Source: Anoplolepis gracilipes
Taxonomy: Eukaryota; Arthropoda; Insecta; Hymenoptera; Formicidae
NCBI RefSeq assembly: GCF_047496725.1
Contig: NC_132978.1
Location: 3,897,501 to 3,961,500 of the forward strand
DNA: 64,000 nucleotides
Direction: 5' to 3'
Both the position numbers and the translations under genes were made by a program. Below the pieces are notes generated by a model. It saw only the letters and a program-made list of their open reading frames with translations, searched no databases and had not been told where the DNA came from. Below are positions 62,301 to 64,000 of this stretch, piece by piece. Positions within the stretch are counted from its first letter, which is position 1; each line of letters opens with the position of its first letter.

Positions 62301-64000
62301 AAAAGTGTTATGCAGCTCTTTGTCGTCGACATTGATATCATATACACATATTTGTACGTGTATGAGTACATCCAACGAGCAGGACAGTGCTTTTTTTGCA
62401 CTCGAAAAGTTGATTCTACGCCAATAGAAGATTGCATTCTGTTGGCAAAAAATCAAGAAGAGAGAAGAAGACGTCGCAAAGTATATTTGAAAAATTATGG
62501 CGACGACAATCTTTTTCATTAGCCACGTGAGAGGAAATGTGCGCGCCATGTGTGTTTTATTCAAGATTCATCCTTGTTATAGCGCATCAGCATTCGTATT
62601 TTGATATTAATCATTTCCATTATTAAAACGGACAGTTATAGAGATAATAGAAGAGGAGATTTAACGAGGAAAGATTTTTTGCATGCTATTGAAAAATAAA
62701 AAGATGAATAAAATCTATGCAATCATCGTGGAAACGCAAGAGCGAAATCTGAATGAATTTTTTCCTATCAATCTTTATTCTACTTTTTATCAATATCAAC
62801 TACTGTTTGTTAAATATTGTGTAACAAATAATAATAAACTTGTCAAAAAAATACTGAATTTTCATCCTGTGTGTGTGTTCATATATATACTTTTTTTCCT
62901 GTCAAAGATACAATTTTCAGCAAATATCTCTTGTAATAAATAACGTGCCGTAAAATTCTTGCGAATGATGCACGCAATTTTCTTTATTGCGTTTGAGATT
63001 AGAATTCAGGTGCGAGGACGGCCGAGAACGAACAATCGAGAAATTTAGCGATATTCTCGGTCGTTTTACCCAATAGTTTCGCTTTTCGTGACGGGTCTAA
63101 TTAGAGCCAAAGCGGAAGTTACCACGGATTGTCGGGCGTGACTCAAATCCGAGAGTGTGGCGATCGTCAACGAGGAAAAACGTCACAACGCGCAGCAACG
63201 GTGGCAAAGTCGGCCCCGTCGGATATATCATCGAGGTAATTGTAAATTGTTATTACAAGGAATGTACCTCTCCTCTTTTGTCCACGAGAAAATCCCTTTT
63301 CATGGCCGAACGTGGCTCAACGACGACGGTCACGAATTTTATCATTATGTCCTTTGCGCGAACCTCGCGTCATGTCGCATATATTCTGTCTATGCGAGCG
63401 GAATATGAGAAGTTATCTTAAAAATAAAATGCGTGTTGTCCTATACGAACTTTTATGATACACCCTTGCCTTAAACATATATAAAGTACGTGACATAGTT
63501 ATGCTATTAATTAATAGATTATTATTTTAAATAGATGATTTAAAATGTGAGAAACTTATATTTAAAACATGTTTAAATTTAATTAATAAAACCTATTATA
63601 TACTTGAATTTTAATTAACAGATAAATTATTTCATTTAAAAGAGATAATGTTCGCGTATAATATTATCCTTAATAAATATATAATAAAATATATCTTTAT
63701 ATTATATTATGGGTATAATTTAAATAATAATTATTATTCTTTTGTGTATTTATATATCATATAACGAAAGTGCAAATATTCAATGATAACAAGAAATGAA
63801 GACTTTACTTAACGTAAAGAAATTATTAATATACATGCATTTATAGTATCCATTTTATAAATTAAAAATCTATTCATTTTCTTTTAGAAAGGGAGAATAA
63901 TATTATACTAAAAAAATATGGTCTCTTTTTTAGAAACATTACCGACATTTACACATACGTTAAAAATTGTAATTAATTATTGTACGCCGTAAATATTTTA
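59377..64000 (-). other. Probable receptor intron running to the window edge
   Basis: No further amino-terminal-domain exon is recognised on the - strand. The sequence is AT-rich with a TTTAAGTATATACTC-type direct repeat near 60636-60672 and a compound (TA)n-(CA)n tract near 61756-61790. A CG-richer patch at about 63000-63250 has no recognisable coding content. Confidence 0.5.

Overview
The window is eukaryotic nuclear DNA, most likely from an insect. It is AT-rich but keeps many CpGs, and it is dense in (GA)n, (CA)n and (TA)n microsatellites. It has long introns with canonical GT..AG boundaries and short terminal-inverted-repeat (MITE-like) elements. A hymenopteran such as an ant is my best guess from this texture; that is inference, not proof. 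Nothing bacterial, viral or CRISPR-like was seen.

Two protein-coding genes can be read with confidence, and they converge tail to tail. On the + strand, about 13.96-25.85 kb, lies a single-copy Sestrin gene, the stress- and leucine-responsive regulator of the GATOR2/TORC1 pathway. Six coding exons (16480-25847) splice in frame to 440 residues ending in the family's typical C-terminus. A plausible 27-codon first exon at 13956-14036 would bring the protein to about 467 residues. On the - strand, entering from beyond the right edge and ending at 35403, is the 3' part of a kainate-type ionotropic glutamate receptor gene. It covers the last two amino-terminal-domain exons visible here, the S1 and S2 ligand-binding halves, M1, the pore loop, M3, M4 and a glutamine-rich cytoplasmic tail. 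Its 5' exons lie outside the window.

The most striking observation is in the receptor gene. Two separate 68-codon exons (58126-58329 and 52757-52960, both -) encode the same S1 ligand-binding segment. They have identical length and phase and 41 of 68 identical residues, and they lie one after the other between the same flanking exons. This is the architecture of a mutually exclusive exon pair that would swap part of the glutamate-binding lobe.

In Sestrin, the leucine pocket carries Met where human SESN2 has Trp444 and Phe where it has Leu389. The reductase-like Cys-Tyr-His triad has Gln in place of His132.

Layout: 1-13955 holds no gene I can support, only two MITE-like elements, one exon-like open frame with a GTAAGT end (9138-9315) and microsatellites. 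13956-25847 is Sestrin; its 6.1-kb intron holds a 0.72-kb near-perfect palindrome at 18800-19522. 25848-35402 is the shared 3' flank of both genes and contains UTR candidates and microsatellites. 35403-59376 is the receptor gene, with MITE-like insertions in introns and five tandem copies of a 326-bp unit at 47296-48921. 59377-64000 is probably receptor intron.
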